In this document: in pieces, positions 17,124 through 24,772 of the stretch
How the letters are laid out: each line of letters opens with the position of its first letter
Numbering within the stretch: position 1 is the first letter of the stretch
Assembly: GCA_934432885.1 (NCBI GenBank)
Contig: CAKRYY010000033.1
Coordinates: forward strand, 1 to 30,929
Reading direction: 5' to 3'
DNA: 30,929 nt
Source of the DNA: an uncultured Lachnospiraceae bacterium
GTDB taxonomy: Bacteria > Bacillota > Clostridia > Lachnospirales > Lachnospiraceae
Notes under the pieces: model-generated
Databases searched by the model: none
Seen by the model: the letters and a program-made list of their open reading frames with translations, nothing else
What the model was told of the DNA's origin: nothing
Program-made: the position numbers and the translations under genes

Positions 17124-17157
17124 GAGCCTTGCGCAAGTTCTCCCCTGCACAGGCTCC
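17114..17157 (-). terminator. Rho-independent terminator of the PTS operon
   Basis: On the minus strand GGAGCCT (from 17157-17151) pairs with AGGCTCC (from 17129-17123) around a 21-base loop, followed by TTTTTCATTTT. It lies 13 bases after the IIB stop. Confidence 0.75.
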
Positions 17158-17170
17158 CATCTTTTCCTCT

Positions 17171-17440
17171 CTACTTTTCCAAACATGTATCAAGTGCATC
17201 CGCCACAGGCTGTATCCCCAATCCGATTACAAGCTGCAGCAGATTTGTTCCGCAGCCAAGCACAGCTATACAGCCTGCTGCCATAAGCTTCTTCTCATCT
17301 GCTCTGGCAGCATCCAAAAGCTCTACCCTGAGTCTGGTAATACAGTTTTCAAGGCACGCTACATTTTCCCTGCCCCCGAGTCCCTCCAAAATCAGTACTG
17401 CCATCTCTTTTGGACTTTTCATCGTCTTATCCTGTCCCAT
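17171..17440 (-). CDS. Stand-alone PTS IIB domain, glucose family
   Basis: The 89-residue protein is a glucose/N-acetylglucosamine-type EIIB domain. The phosphocysteine signature NCITRLR is present (residues 32-38, active Cys33), followed by the typical AAGCIAVLGCGTNLLQLVIG stretch, which corresponds to the G-x-x-G-V-x-x-x-G region. In most systems this domain is fused to a IIC permease; here it is free and no IIC is encoded in the window. It follows HPr by 10 bases and ends the operon. The start could instead be the internal Met at 17422. It may pair with a distant permease, or act mainly in signalling to the antiterminator. Confidence 0.85.
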   Translation of the reverse strand: MGQDKTMKSPKEMAVLILEGLGGRENVACLENCITRLRVELLDAARADEKKLMAAGCIAVLGCGTNLLQLVIGLGIQPVADALDTCLEK

Positions 17441-17450
17441 ATCCTGCAGC

Positions 17451-17714
17451 CTACAGATTTTCCTTTAAGAACACAGAAAGCGCCTCCTGTGCGTTCTCCT
17501 CGTCGTCACCTTCAATCGACAATTCAATCTCATTTCCCTGCTTTACGCCAAGGGACATTACGCCCATTATGCGTTTTGCGTCCACCGTCTTGCCGGTTCC
17601 CACATTTTTTACAGTAATGCTGCTCTGAAAGGATGCCGCTTTCTTTACCAGCAGCCCTGCCGGTCTTGCATGCAGTCCCATTGGATCCGTAATAGCATAT
17701 ACGATTGTTTTCAT
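17451..17714 (-). CDS. ptsH: PTS phosphocarrier protein HPr (lacks regulatory Ser46)
   Basis: The 87-residue protein passes phosphate from EI to IIA domains. His15 lies in the classic MGLHARPA site. The second Firmicutes landmark, K-S46-I-M-G-V-M-S-L-G, reads KRIMGVMSLG here, so Arg48 stands where Ser46 of Bacillus HPr is phosphorylated by HPr kinase. This copy should therefore carry sugar phosphate but should not form HPr(Ser-P) for CcpA-type repression. The ATG at 17714 is chosen over an in-frame Met 19 codons upstream because it begins the conserved fold and has GGAG nearby. The gene lies 19 bases after ptsI. Confidence 0.95.
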   Translation of the reverse strand: MKTIVYAITDPMGLHARPAGLLVKKAASFQSSITVKNVGTGKTVDAKRIMGVMSLGVKQGNEIELSIEGDDEENAQEALSVFLKENL

Positions 17715-17733
17715 AGTTTTTCTCTCCTTTTCT

Positions 17734-19365
17734 TTATTCCTTGGAAGACCCGATACTTCGAATCTTATCACGCAGTTTTAAAATACAGGATGGGGATACC
17801 GAAAGCTCATCGATTCCCATATCCAAAAATACTTCTGTCAGCGTCGCATCCGCCCCCAATTCTCCGCAGATTCCAACCCAGATTCCCGCTTTGTGTGCAT
17901 TCTCCGCCGTCATTGCAATCAGCTTCAGAACTGCCGGATGATGCGCGTCATAAAAAGCATCCAGCTTCTGGTTCTGCCTGTCGATGGCAAGCGTATACTG
18001 CGTTAAGTCATTCGTTCCAATACTGAAGAAGGAAACCTCCTTTGCCAACTCCCCGCTCATCAATGCAGCTGCAGGCGTCTCAACCATAATTCCCAGCGGG
18101 ACATCACAGAATTCCTTGTTTTCGGCAGTGAGTTCTGTCTTAACCTGTTCTGTAATCTCCTTTATTTTTCTGATTTCCTCTACGGAAATAATCATCGGAA
18201 ACATAATCGCAGCATTTCCATAAGCGGAAGCCCGGTAAATTGCCCGAAGCTGTGTCTTGAAAATCTCAGGTCTGGTCAGACAGATACGGATTGCCCTGTA
18301 TCCAAGCGCAGGATTTTCCTCAGGCTCTAAGCCAAAATAATCCGCCTTTTTATCTGCTCCAATGTCCAGCGTGCGGATAATAACCTCTTTACCCTGCATC
18401 CGTGAAAGCACTTCCTTGTATGCCTCGAACTGTTCCTCCTCCGTCGGGAAAGAATCCCTGCCAAGATAAAGGAATTCACTTCTGAACAATCCAATGCCGC
18501 CTGCGTCATTCTCCAGTACCCTGTCTACATCTGCGGTATTTCCCATATTTGCATATAATCTTATACTTCTTCCATCCGCAGTTTTGTTTTCCTTGCCAAT
18601 CAGCTCCTGCAGTCTTCTGTTTTCCAGAATAAGCGTTTCCTGCTCCGCTCTCTTTTTTTGCAGCGTTTCCGCGTCAGGCTCAAGCAGCAGAAGCCCTGCT
18701 GCACCGTCTACGACAGCTTCCCTTAAATGATACTGCTCGCTTACCGCAATATCAGTGTTTACAAGCGACGGAATATTTAAGGAGCGGGCAAGTATCGCCG
18801 TATGGGAATTGGCAGAGCCATGCCTTGTCACGAAGGCAAGAATTTTGCTCTTATCCATCTGAATGGTTTCACTGGGAGAAAGGTCGTCTGCCAGCAGAAT
18901 AACCGGCTCATCCGTATTAAGCCCTGCTTCTTTCTTACCCTTAAGCAGTCTTACAAGTCTGTCAGAGACATCTATCACATCCACAGCCCTTGCTTTCATG
19001 TAAGCATCATCCATCCCTGAAAACATCGCAGAAAATTCTTTTCCGGTCACTGTAACCGCATACTCTGCATTAACAGCATCTTTCCGGATACGTCCCTCAA
19101 TTGCCTCCATATAATCAAGGTCGTCTAACATCATCTTATGCACATCAAAAATCTGTGCGTTTTCTTCCCCCACACGTGAAAGTGCATCCTGATACAGCTT
19201 ATCAAGCTGTTCCATTGCCTGCCCGCGCGCGCTCTGAAACCGTACCACCTCTGCTTCAGTATCGGCAACAGATATTTTTTCAACCTGTTCCTTTCCTTTT
19301 TCAAATACATACAATCTGCCGATTGCAATCCCCGGCACTACGCCTTTTCCCCGATACAATTCCAT
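17734..19365 (-). CDS. ptsI: PTS enzyme I (phosphoenolpyruvate-protein phosphotransferase)
   Basis: The 543-residue cytosolic enzyme takes phosphate from PEP and gives it to HPr. The N-terminal part starts GKGVVPGIAIGRLYVFEKG; the phosphohistidine is His188 in RHGSANSHTAILARSL. The C-terminal PEP-binding barrel shows GIGLFRSEFLYLGRD, PALGYRAIR, MFPMIISVEEI, MVETPAAAL, FSIGTNDLTQYTLAIDRQN and the catalytic Cys in GICGELGAD. Length is slightly below the usual 570 but complete. It lies between the IIA gene (17 bases upstream) and ptsH. Confidence 0.97.
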   Translation of the reverse strand: MELYRGKGVVPGIAIGRLYVFEKGKEQVEKISVADTEAEVVRFQSARGQAMEQLDKLYQDALSRVGEENAQIFDVHKMMLDDLDYMEAIEGRIRKDAVNAEYAVTVTGKEFSAMFSGMDDAYMKARAVDVIDVSDRLVRLLKGKKEAGLNTDEPVILLADDLSPSETIQMDKSKILAFVTRHGSANSHTAILARSLNIPSLVNTDIAVSEQYHLREAVVDGAAGLLLLEPDAETLQKKRAEQETLILENRRLQELIGKENKTADGRSIRLYANMGNTADVDRVLENDAGGIGLFRSEFLYLGRDSFPTEEEQFEAYKEVLSRMQGKEVIIRTLDIGADKKADYFGLEPEENPALGYRAIRICLTRPEIFKTQLRAIYRASAYGNAAIMFPMIISVEEIRKIKEITEQVKTELTAENKEFCDVPLGIMVETPAAALMSGELAKEVSFFSIGTNDLTQYTLAIDRQNQKLDAFYDAHHPAVLKLIAMTAENAHKAGIWVGICGELGADATLTEVFLDMGIDELSVSPSCILKLRDKIRSIGSSKE

Positions 19366-19382
19366 AGCTTTTCACCTCCGCT

Positions 19383-19862
19383 TTATCGCTTATCCTGATT
19401 TCCTATCGTATAAAAAACAGCATCTCCATGCGTTATCCTTTTTCCCGGCAAGGGCATCGTCTCTCTGCATACCCTGTGACTGCATACAAGCAGCATCGTA
19501 ACCGTCTGGAAGCCTGCATTCCTTATCGCCTGCAAATCAGCCTCCAGCAGCAAATCTCCCTTTAAGACCATATCACCCTGTCTTACATGTGTCTTAAAGT
19601 ATCTGCCATTCAGCTTCACTGTATCCAGGCCAATATGAAGCAAAAGTTCCTCTCCTGCTGCCGTCCTGAAGCCTGCCGCATGCAGGGAATCCGGCAGCAC
19701 CGATACCTGAGCGTCCGCCGGTGCATAAAACCGACCGTTTTCCGGCTCTATTGCAATACCCTCTCCAAGCAGCTCTTCTGCAAAAACAGGGTCCGCAACT
19801 GTCTCCATGCAGATGCACGTCCCATCTACAGGCGCATATATCCAGCTTTCCTTTTTTATCAT
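19383..19862 (-). CDS. PTS IIA domain protein, glucose type
   Basis: The 159-residue protein is a free IIA(Glc) domain. It shows APVDGTCICMETVADPVFAEELLGEGIAI at the start, then the two active-site histidines His61 (LHAAGFRT) and His76 (LLHIGLDTVKLNG), the second being the phosphoryl acceptor. The C-terminus ends GDAVFYTIGNQDKR. It is expected to take phosphate from HPr and pass it to the IIB encoded at the end of the operon or to a distant IIBC permease. It follows the antiterminator gene by 30 bases. Its last codons overlap a copy of the AWTTYCTAT motif seen near terminators. Confidence 0.92.
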   Translation of the reverse strand: MIKKESWIYAPVDGTCICMETVADPVFAEELLGEGIAIEPENGRFYAPADAQVSVLPDSLHAAGFRTAAGEELLLHIGLDTVKLNGRYFKTHVRQGDMVLKGDLLLEADLQAIRNAGFQTVTMLLVCSHRVCRETMPLPGKRITHGDAVFYTIGNQDKR

Positions 19863-19892
19863 AGCCTCCGCACCGCTTTTCCCTTATGTTTT

Positions 19893-20744
19893 TTACCTTT
19901 CCTGTCCGCTTCCGTATAAATCAATCAGACGCTTCAGGCAGAGGGCAAGATATAGCTCTTCCTCCTGCGTCATCGTACATTTATAGGCTGCCTCCAGCGC
20001 CTCTGCAGCCCCGGATGCCGCCTGTATGGCAAGCGGCGCATTCTCTGATAAAAACGCCCACAGCTCATCGTCTCCCTTTTCCTTCACAGGCAAAAGCGCA
20101 TGCATTCGGTAGACGATAAATTTCAGTTCTGACATTATCCGGTCCCGCTGAAGGCTTTCCAGTCTCAGACTTGGAACCCATTTACATAATGCTTCCTCCG
20201 CTGTTACAAGCATATTGGTCATCGCCCACGTATCACGCACCTTAAGGTCAAATTCTGCATTTACCAGATGCAGGGCAATCGAGGCTGCCTCATCATCCGG
20301 CAGCCGGATTTTTGTCTTTTCCTCAATCAGTGCAAGCGCATGCAGTCCTATCGCATATTCCGTTGTATAAAACCGCCTGATTTCACTGTGGAGCGCGTTT
20401 GGAAAAAGCATCCCTTTCTGAAAACGCTCCAACGCAAAGCTGATATGATCTGTCAGTGTGATATACACATTTTCATTTAATCTTGCTCCAAGCTCACATT
20501 TGGCATAAGAAATGATTTCATTGGATACCTGAATGTATTCCAGTGGCAGATTTGCAAGCAGATTTTGAAATCTTGCAAGTGCTGTTCCATCCTCAATATG
20601 GAAAATCTTATCAATCTGCGCCTCATCTACAGATTCGCCTTTTTTCTTACCAAAGCCGATGCCATTTCCCATGATTACAATTTCTTTTCCATCCTGATTT
20701 CTGGAGCTGATTACATTATTGTTTATAATTCTCTCAATAATCAT
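19893..20744 (-). CDS. LicT/BglG-family transcription antiterminator with altered PRD2
   Basis: The 283-residue RNA-binding regulator has a CAT domain (1-56, IERIINNNVISSRNQDGKE), PRD1 (about 65-170) and PRD2 (about 175-283). Numbering matches Bacillus LicT closely: PRD1 His100 (TLTDHISFA) and His159 (SIALHLVNAEF) are kept. In PRD2 the two histidines that HPr normally phosphorylates to activate the protein are replaced: SELKF has Glu206 in place of the THLKF histidine (LicT 207) and LYLALCLKR has Cys269 in place of the LYLTIHIER histidine. It should bind the RAT at 20814-20840 and so control its own operon. Confidence 0.94.
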   Translation of the reverse strand: MIIERIINNNVISSRNQDGKEIVIMGNGIGFGKKKGESVDEAQIDKIFHIEDGTALARFQNLLANLPLEYIQVSNEIISYAKCELGARLNENVYITLTDHISFALERFQKGMLFPNALHSEIRRFYTTEYAIGLHALALIEEKTKIRLPDDEAASIALHLVNAEFDLKVRDTWAMTNMLVTAEEALCKWVPSLRLESLQRDRIMSELKFIVYRMHALLPVKEKGDDELWAFLSENAPLAIQAASGAAEALEAAYKCTMTQEEELYLALCLKRLIDLYGSGQER

Positions 20745-20760
20745 ATTTTATCCTTTGAAT

Positions 20761-20819
20761 AAAAAAACCGAATCTCATAAATCAACCATACGCATGATTA
20801 ACTTATGAAATCCGGTTTT
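20761..20819 (-). terminator. Antitermination-controlled terminator before the licT-like gene
   Basis: On the minus strand AACCGGATTTCATAA (20817-20803) pairs with TTATGAGATTCGGTT (20780-20766) using two G-U pairs, followed by a seven-T run, only 16 bases before the gene start. Its 5' arm shares bases with the RAT, so the two structures exclude each other. Confidence 0.88.
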
Positions 20820-20840
20820 GCCTGCTGCCAGTAACAATCC
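20814..20840 (-). promoter_or_regulatory. RAT (ribonucleic antiterminator) site
   Basis: Read on the minus strand, GGATTGTTACTG, a short GCA spacer, and GCAGGCAAAACC follow the LicT/SacY-type RAT pattern closely. The last bases AAAACC are also the first arm of the terminator at 20761-20819. Binding of the antiterminator would hold this hairpin and let RNA polymerase read into the PTS operon. Confidence 0.92.
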
Positions 20841-20867
20841 AGTTCTCATAATCTTATTTCTGTTATA

Positions 20868-20896
20868 AAAATAACAGATTTTTCTTTATCTGTCAA
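20868..20896 (-). promoter_or_regulatory. Promoter of the PTS operon
   Basis: On the minus strand TTGACA (20891-20896), a 17-base spacer and TATTTT (20868-20873) precede the RAT. A perfect CTGTTAT / ATAACAG hairpin (20860-20877) spans the -10 region, possibly an operator. Confidence 0.6.
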
Positions 20897-20947
20897 GCTT
20901 CTCTTGTAATTTTGTCTGTTTTACGACGTTTTTTCATTTATCTCTTG

Positions 20948-20977
20948 TGCATATTTTACATTTATCCATCCATCGTA
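20948..20977 (+). promoter_or_regulatory. Sigma-G-like promoter of the GerA-family gene
   Basis: TGCATA (20948-20953), a 17-base spacer and CATCGTA (20971-20977) resemble the forespore sigma-G pattern (TGMATA, 17-18, CATAMTA). It lies 60 bases before the start of a germination gene. The -10 has two mismatches. Confidence 0.4.
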
Positions 20978-21036
20978 TAAAATATTTCTTTTCTGAAAAA
21001 CTATACCCTGAATCTTTTATGAGAAAGGGCGTCCCT

Positions 21037-22488
21037 ATGAAGATAGCAGCATCCCTGGAAGCAAACAAGCAATATGCCTCTACTATTTTTCCACTTCAGG
21101 AAAGCTTTGACCTGATTACCCGAAGCCTTTGCATTGGCACGCGAAACGCATGGTTTTTAGGCATCAATGGTATGTGTAAAACCTCAGTTTTACAGGAAAT
21201 CTTTTCAGACCTGCAAAACCCACTTTTTATGCAGGGCGCAGAGCTGTCGGACCTTGCCCACTTTATGGCCTCAAAAATCGGATATGCGCAGGCAGAGCTT
21301 GTCTCCGACTGGGATACCATTATCACTGCCGTTCTCTCCGGTCCAAGCGTTGTCTTTATTGACGGATTTGCAGAGGCTATTCTTCTTGATACCAGAACAT
21401 ACCCCGGCCGGGGCATTTCCGAACCGGACGCGGAACGCGTTACGCTGGGCGCACAGGATGGTTTTGTGGAAACGCTGTTGTTTAATACAAACCTGATCCG
21501 CCGCCGTATCCGCAATCCGCGCCTGACCTTTTCCATCAAACACATCGGGACAGACAGCAGGACAGATGTTGCAATCGCCTATATTGACGGATATGTAGAC
21601 CCTGCCCTGCTGGAAAAGCTCTGCAATGCACTTGCGCAGCTTTCTGTTTCTTCTCTGACAATGGGTTCCAAAAGTCTTGAAGAGCTTCTGGTTCCAAAAA
21701 GATGGTATCACCCACTGCCAAGCATTCAGCAGACACAGCGCCCTGATGTTGCCTGCAGCTATCTGATGGAAGGAAATCTTCTCCTTCTCGTTGACAACTC
21801 GCCTTCCGTCCTGATTCTGCCAAGCACTATCTTCCAGTTTACCCAAAGCCCTGAGGACTATTACAAAAGCCCTCTCGTCGGCAGCTACAGTAGACTGCTT
21901 CGCTACGCCTGCATTTTCATCAGCCTCTTTCTGCTTCCGACCTACCTGCTGATCGGTTCCCAGTTTCCTACCGTTGCGGATTCTCTTTCCCTGTTTCCCA
22001 TCGAGCAGGCAAACGGCTTCAGGCTCTTTTTATATGCCCTCTTTGCCGAGCTTTCGCTCAATCTGTTTCAATATTCCGCTGCTCATAGTCCCTCTTCCTA
22101 TGCAGGCGCACTTTCGATTGTCGGCGGTCTGATTCTCAGTGATGTCGCCATTTCTCTGCACTGGGTTTCACTGGAAATCATGTTTTATGCAGCAGCCACC
22201 ATGCTTTCTTCCCTTGCGCTTTCGAGCACTGCCTTTGCGGAAGGGCTTCGCTGCTACCGTTTATTTCTCCTGCTTTTGACCGGCTTCTTTGGTCTACCCG
22301 GCTTTTGTATTGGCTGCGTCCTCATCCTTCTTTCTATCCTGACTACGCCCTCCTTCGCCGGAAAAAGCTATTTCTGGCCGCTTTTTCCATGGAACAGCAA
22401 GGCGCTTGCCACCCTATTTTTCCGTCGGCCTACCTACAGAGCACAGCCCGGAAATATCTGGAAGCGTGAGCGAAGAAAGAAGCGTTAA
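21037..22488 (+). CDS. GerA-family spore germination protein (SpoVAF-like)
   Basis: The 483-residue membrane protein has the GerA N-terminal soluble domain (about 1-280; signature FIDGFAEAILLDTRTYPGRGISEPD, then VTLGAQDGFVETLLFNTNLIRRRI) and at least five membrane helices (about 290-455), ending KSYFWPLFPWNSKALATLFFRRP. GerA A-subunits sit in the inner spore membrane and form nutrient receptors; the SpoVAF paralogue belongs to the same fold. No B or C subunit gene follows, so a stand-alone SpoVAF-like role fits better than a tricistronic receptor. Start 21037 has GAAAGGG upstream; the 30 codons before it lack homology. The stop overlaps convergent pdaA. Confidence 0.88.
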   Translation: MKIAASLEANKQYASTIFPLQESFDLITRSLCIGTRNAWFLGINGMCKTSVLQEIFSDLQNPLFMQGAELSDLAHFMASKIGYAQAELVSDWDTIITAVLSGPSVVFIDGFAEAILLDTRTYPGRGISEPDAERVTLGAQDGFVETLLFNTNLIRRRIRNPRLTFSIKHIGTDSRTDVAIAYIDGYVDPALLEKLCNALAQLSVSSLTMGSKSLEELLVPKRWYHPLPSIQQTQRPDVACSYLMEGNLLLLVDNSPSVLILPSTIFQFTQSPEDYYKSPLVGSYSRLLRYACIFISLFLLPTYLLIGSQFPTVADSLSLFPIEQANGFRLFLYALFAELSLNLFQYSAAHSPSSYAGALSIVGGLILSDVAISLHWVSLEIMFYAAATMLSSLALSSTAFAEGLRCYRLFLLLLTGFFGLPGFCIGCVLILLSILTTPSFAGKSYFWPLFPWNSKALATLFFRRPTYRAQPGNIWKRERRKKR

Positions 22489-23288
22489 TGAATTTCCGAA
22501 AGCGGTCTGACCTGATAGCCCATCTCCTCCCATTTGCCAAGCAATTCATCCAATATCTGTGCATTGGTTGCCGAGGTGCTGTGCAGAAGGACAATCGCAC
22601 CCGGATGAATCCTGCCTAGCAGCTTTTCAAAGGCTTCCTCCCTGGAGGGCTGCTTATCCTCTATCCAATCAACATAGGCAAGACTCCAGAAAAAGGTTTT
22701 ATATCCCAGTTCTTTCGCATAACACAGCGTTTCTTCATTATATTTGCCCTGCGGAGGTCTGTAAAATTTCGTCATTTCACAGCCTGTAATTTCTTTATAT
22801 TTATCCTCCACCGTTTTGAGCTCCCTGATAAATTCTTCCTTTGACTTTTTTGTCATATCAGGATGATGCCAGGAATGGTTTCCCACTGTGTGTCCTTCAT
22901 CCGCCATTCTTTTTACAAGCTCCGGACTGGTTTCCAGATAATTTCCCACCACAAAAAATGTCGCAGGCGCGTGATGTTTCTTCAGCGCATCCAGAATCGC
23001 CGGTGTGTTTCCATTTTCAAAACCGGCGTCAAAGGTTAAATATAAAACCTTTTCCTGTGCTGCATCATCTACATAATACGCATCCAGCTTCTTTAATTCC
23101 TCCGAGCTGCTGTTTCCCGTCGGTTTCTGACCGTTTTCTCCAAAGCCAAGCCCCCAGTCCTTTGCCTCCAAGGCGCTCACTGAGGTCTGCTTCCATGCAT
23201 TGACGCCTCCCGCAAGCCCGGCTCCTATCATGTACATCATTACAAATAAAAATCCGATTCTGGCGATTGCCTGATATTCTTTTCGCAT
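22485..23288 (-). CDS. pdaA: Delta-lactam-biosynthetic de-N-acetylase (polysaccharide deacetylase)
   Basis: The 267-residue enzyme removes the acetyl group from N-acetylmuramic acid during spore cortex synthesis, leading to muramic delta-lactam. A short N-terminal membrane anchor or signal (10-30) precedes the NodB domain: TFDAGFENGNTPAIL (motif 1), GHTVGNHSWHHPD (motif 2, metal His), YRPPQGKYN (motif 3), FWSLAYVDW and HPGAIVLLHSTS. The DAG in motif 1 with FENG following is the PdaA pattern, not the general TFDDG. A sigma-G-type promoter lies just upstream. The gene end meets the GerA-family gene tail to tail with a 4-base overlap. Confidence 0.93.
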   Translation of the reverse strand: MRKEYQAIARIGFLFVMMYMIGAGLAGGVNAWKQTSVSALEAKDWGLGFGENGQKPTGNSSSEELKKLDAYYVDDAAQEKVLYLTFDAGFENGNTPAILDALKKHHAPATFFVVGNYLETSPELVKRMADEGHTVGNHSWHHPDMTKKSKEEFIRELKTVEDKYKEITGCEMTKFYRPPQGKYNEETLCYAKELGYKTFFWSLAYVDWIEDKQPSREEAFEKLLGRIHPGAIVLLHSTSATNAQILDELLGKWEEMGYQVRPLSEIH

Positions 23289-23320
23289 ATAATTTCCGCC
23301 GCACCGTTTCTTTTTCAAAA

Positions 23321-23350
23321 TTATATGCGGAAAAATCAAAGGAGTATGCA
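23321..23350 (-). promoter_or_regulatory. Sigma-G-like promoter of pdaA
   Basis: On the minus strand TGCATA (23345-23350), a 17-base spacer and CATATAA (23321-23327) match the sigma-G pattern well. It is about 33 bases from the pdaA start. In Bacillus pdaA is sigma-G dependent, which supports the call. Confidence 0.65.
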
Positions 23351-23356
23351 GCGTAT

Positions 23357-24076
23357 TCAGACATAAATGATATCAACGCCTGCAAAATTTATGCTGCCTT
23401 CCAAAACCAGCGTATTATTTCCAACCGGGGATTTCGGTGTTTTTTCGGAAACACCGCCAAGCGTTGCGCTGATATGATTTTCAATCTGCCAGTCGCGGGG
23501 CACGTACAGTTCAATTCCGCAAAAGCTTCCCTGAATCCACACGGCTGCCCTTCCATTTTCCAGACTTGCCTTATCAAAATAGATTTTCATCGCACCAAAG
23601 CTGCATTCCAGATTTGCTTCCCTTAAGTGCTCCGTATTGATGTATTTTGTACTGGCGCCAAAGGAGGTTTTATGATAAATATAGCTGTCATCCGCTTCAT
23701 CTATTACCTGTGCATTTTCATTCCATACATGGTCTGCATTATCTTTTACCGCTTTTCTGTATCTTTGCTTTTTACCTGCATTATCAAAAATCATCGACAG
23801 ACCTGCGCTCGCCAGCAATGCGACCAATAAAATAGTCCAGGGGGTCAGCTTTTCAAGCCCAAGCTGTCTGTTATACAAAATACACAATATCGCAATTGGA
23901 AACAGGATTCCATAAAACTGTACCGGATACAGGCTCTTTATGATGCACAGAATCATACCTACTGTAATAATCAGGGAAAACGTATTAGTGCCTCCAAGCA
24001 TATCCATTTTATCAAGCACCAACGCCGCTGCAATAAACAATAATAAAAGTCCCCAGAAAACATTACTTTTTTTCAT
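23357..24076 (-). CDS. LiaF-like membrane protein
   Basis: The 239-residue protein has four hydrophobic helices in its first half (about 5-24, 28-48, 52-70, 76-96; starting KKSNVFWGLLLLFIAAALVL) and a soluble beta-rich C-terminal half (about 125-239) with repeated NLECSFGAMKIYFDKASL and GSFCGIELYVPRDWQI units. This layout is that of LiaF/YvqF-type cell-envelope stress proteins. It lies 4 bases after a LytTR regulator gene, a known pairing in Clostridia. Start 24076 follows an AGGAG site; the upstream 14 codons overlap the regulator. Confidence 0.85.
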   Translation of the reverse strand: MKKSNVFWGLLLLFIAAALVLDKMDMLGGTNTFSLIITVGMILCIIKSLYPVQFYGILFPIAILCILYNRQLGLEKLTPWTILLVALLASAGLSMIFDNAGKKQRYRKAVKDNADHVWNENAQVIDEADDSYIYHKTSFGASTKYINTEHLREANLECSFGAMKIYFDKASLENGRAAVWIQGSFCGIELYVPRDWQIENHISATLGGVSEKTPKSPVGNNTLVLEGSINFAGVDIIYV

Positions 24077-24080
24077 AATA

Positions 24081-24557
24081 TCATTTCTCCTTTCTTTCCA
24101 TGCCGCATACTCTCTCATCCAGTAAAAGCTTCAGAGCTTTATAATAGCTTCGGGAAACATATACCTTCTTATATGTCCCTGAAAACTCCACCAGACTCGC
24201 CGCTGTCAGATTCCTTGTAATACTGTATACCTCTCTGGTATTTAATATTGTAGATTTTGATACCCGCAGAAAATACGAGGGAAGCATTTCCTCCAGCTCA
24301 TAGAGCCTGTATTTCGCCGAAAAAACATCGTCCTTCGTATGCGCGTCAACGCCACTCCCTGAGGTCTCAAAAAAGAGGATACGATGAAGCGGCAGGTAAC
24401 ATTCCTTATCGCCCTGCATGAAAAGCATCTGTACATTTTCAGATGATGCCTGCGACAATAACCGCTGCAGTCGAAGTACATCTTCATCAAGCTCTCTGCA
24501 ACGGATTGTCACTTCACATTCCGGCAGCTCTTCGCTGATTTCTATCTTAACCCGCAT
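24081..24557 (-). CDS. LytTR DNA-binding regulator
   Basis: The 158-residue protein has no receiver domain. A short N-terminal part (1-45) with MRVKIEISEELPECEVTI is followed by a LytTR domain (about 50-150): LPLHRILFFETSGSGVDAHT, YRLYELEEML, FLRVSKSTILNTREVYSI and KVYVSRSYYKALKLLL. Stand-alone LytTR proteins of this type are regulators, often autoregulated, of the adjacent membrane protein gene. The start is ATG 24557, because AGGAGG lies 6 bases upstream of it and touches the alternative ATG at 24563. Confidence 0.92.
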   Translation of the reverse strand: MRVKIEISEELPECEVTIRCRELDEDVLRLQRLLSQASSENVQMLFMQGDKECYLPLHRILFFETSGSGVDAHTKDDVFSAKYRLYELEEMLPSYFLRVSKSTILNTREVYSITRNLTAASLVEFSGTYKKVYVSRSYYKALKLLLDERVCGMERKEK

Positions 24558-24612
24558 TTTCATCCTCCTCTCTGACCGTATGCACATTGGCATCCTTTGT
24601 TTTCTTATCCCC

Positions 24613-24640
24613 ATTATAATAAACAAAAAGAGAAAGTAAA
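24613..24640 (-). promoter_or_regulatory. Promoter of the LytTR-LiaF pair
   Basis: On the minus strand TTTACT (24635-24640), a 16-base spacer and a perfect TATAAT (24613-24618) lie 56 bases before the regulator start. Confidence 0.55.
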
Positions 24641-24726
24641 TCCTTCTTCTCTATCAGGTAGTAAAAGCGCTACAAGAGGTTAATATTGTATCTTATTCTT
24701 TGTGTAACAGGAAATTTCTATTGCAT

Positions 24727-24760
24727 AAAAAAACTGCCGCATTTACAACAATGCGACAGT
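24727..24760 (-). terminator. Terminator of tRNA-Leu
   Basis: On the minus strand ACTGTCGCATT pairs with AATGCGGCAGT (24750-24760 with 24733-24743, one G-U pair) around a 6-base loop, followed by a seven-T run (24727-24733). It starts 12 bases after the tRNA. Confidence 0.85.
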
Positions 24761-24772
24761 TTTCTTTATCTA

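Noticed and set aside
16956..17186. N-terminal extension of the zinc-finger protein
   Set aside because: It translates a hairpin and repeat region and the PTS terminator; a strong ribosome binding site marks 16955.
20947..21036. 30-codon N-terminal extension of the GerA-family gene
   Set aside because: It overlaps the sigma-G-like promoter, and a ribosome binding site is placed before 21037.
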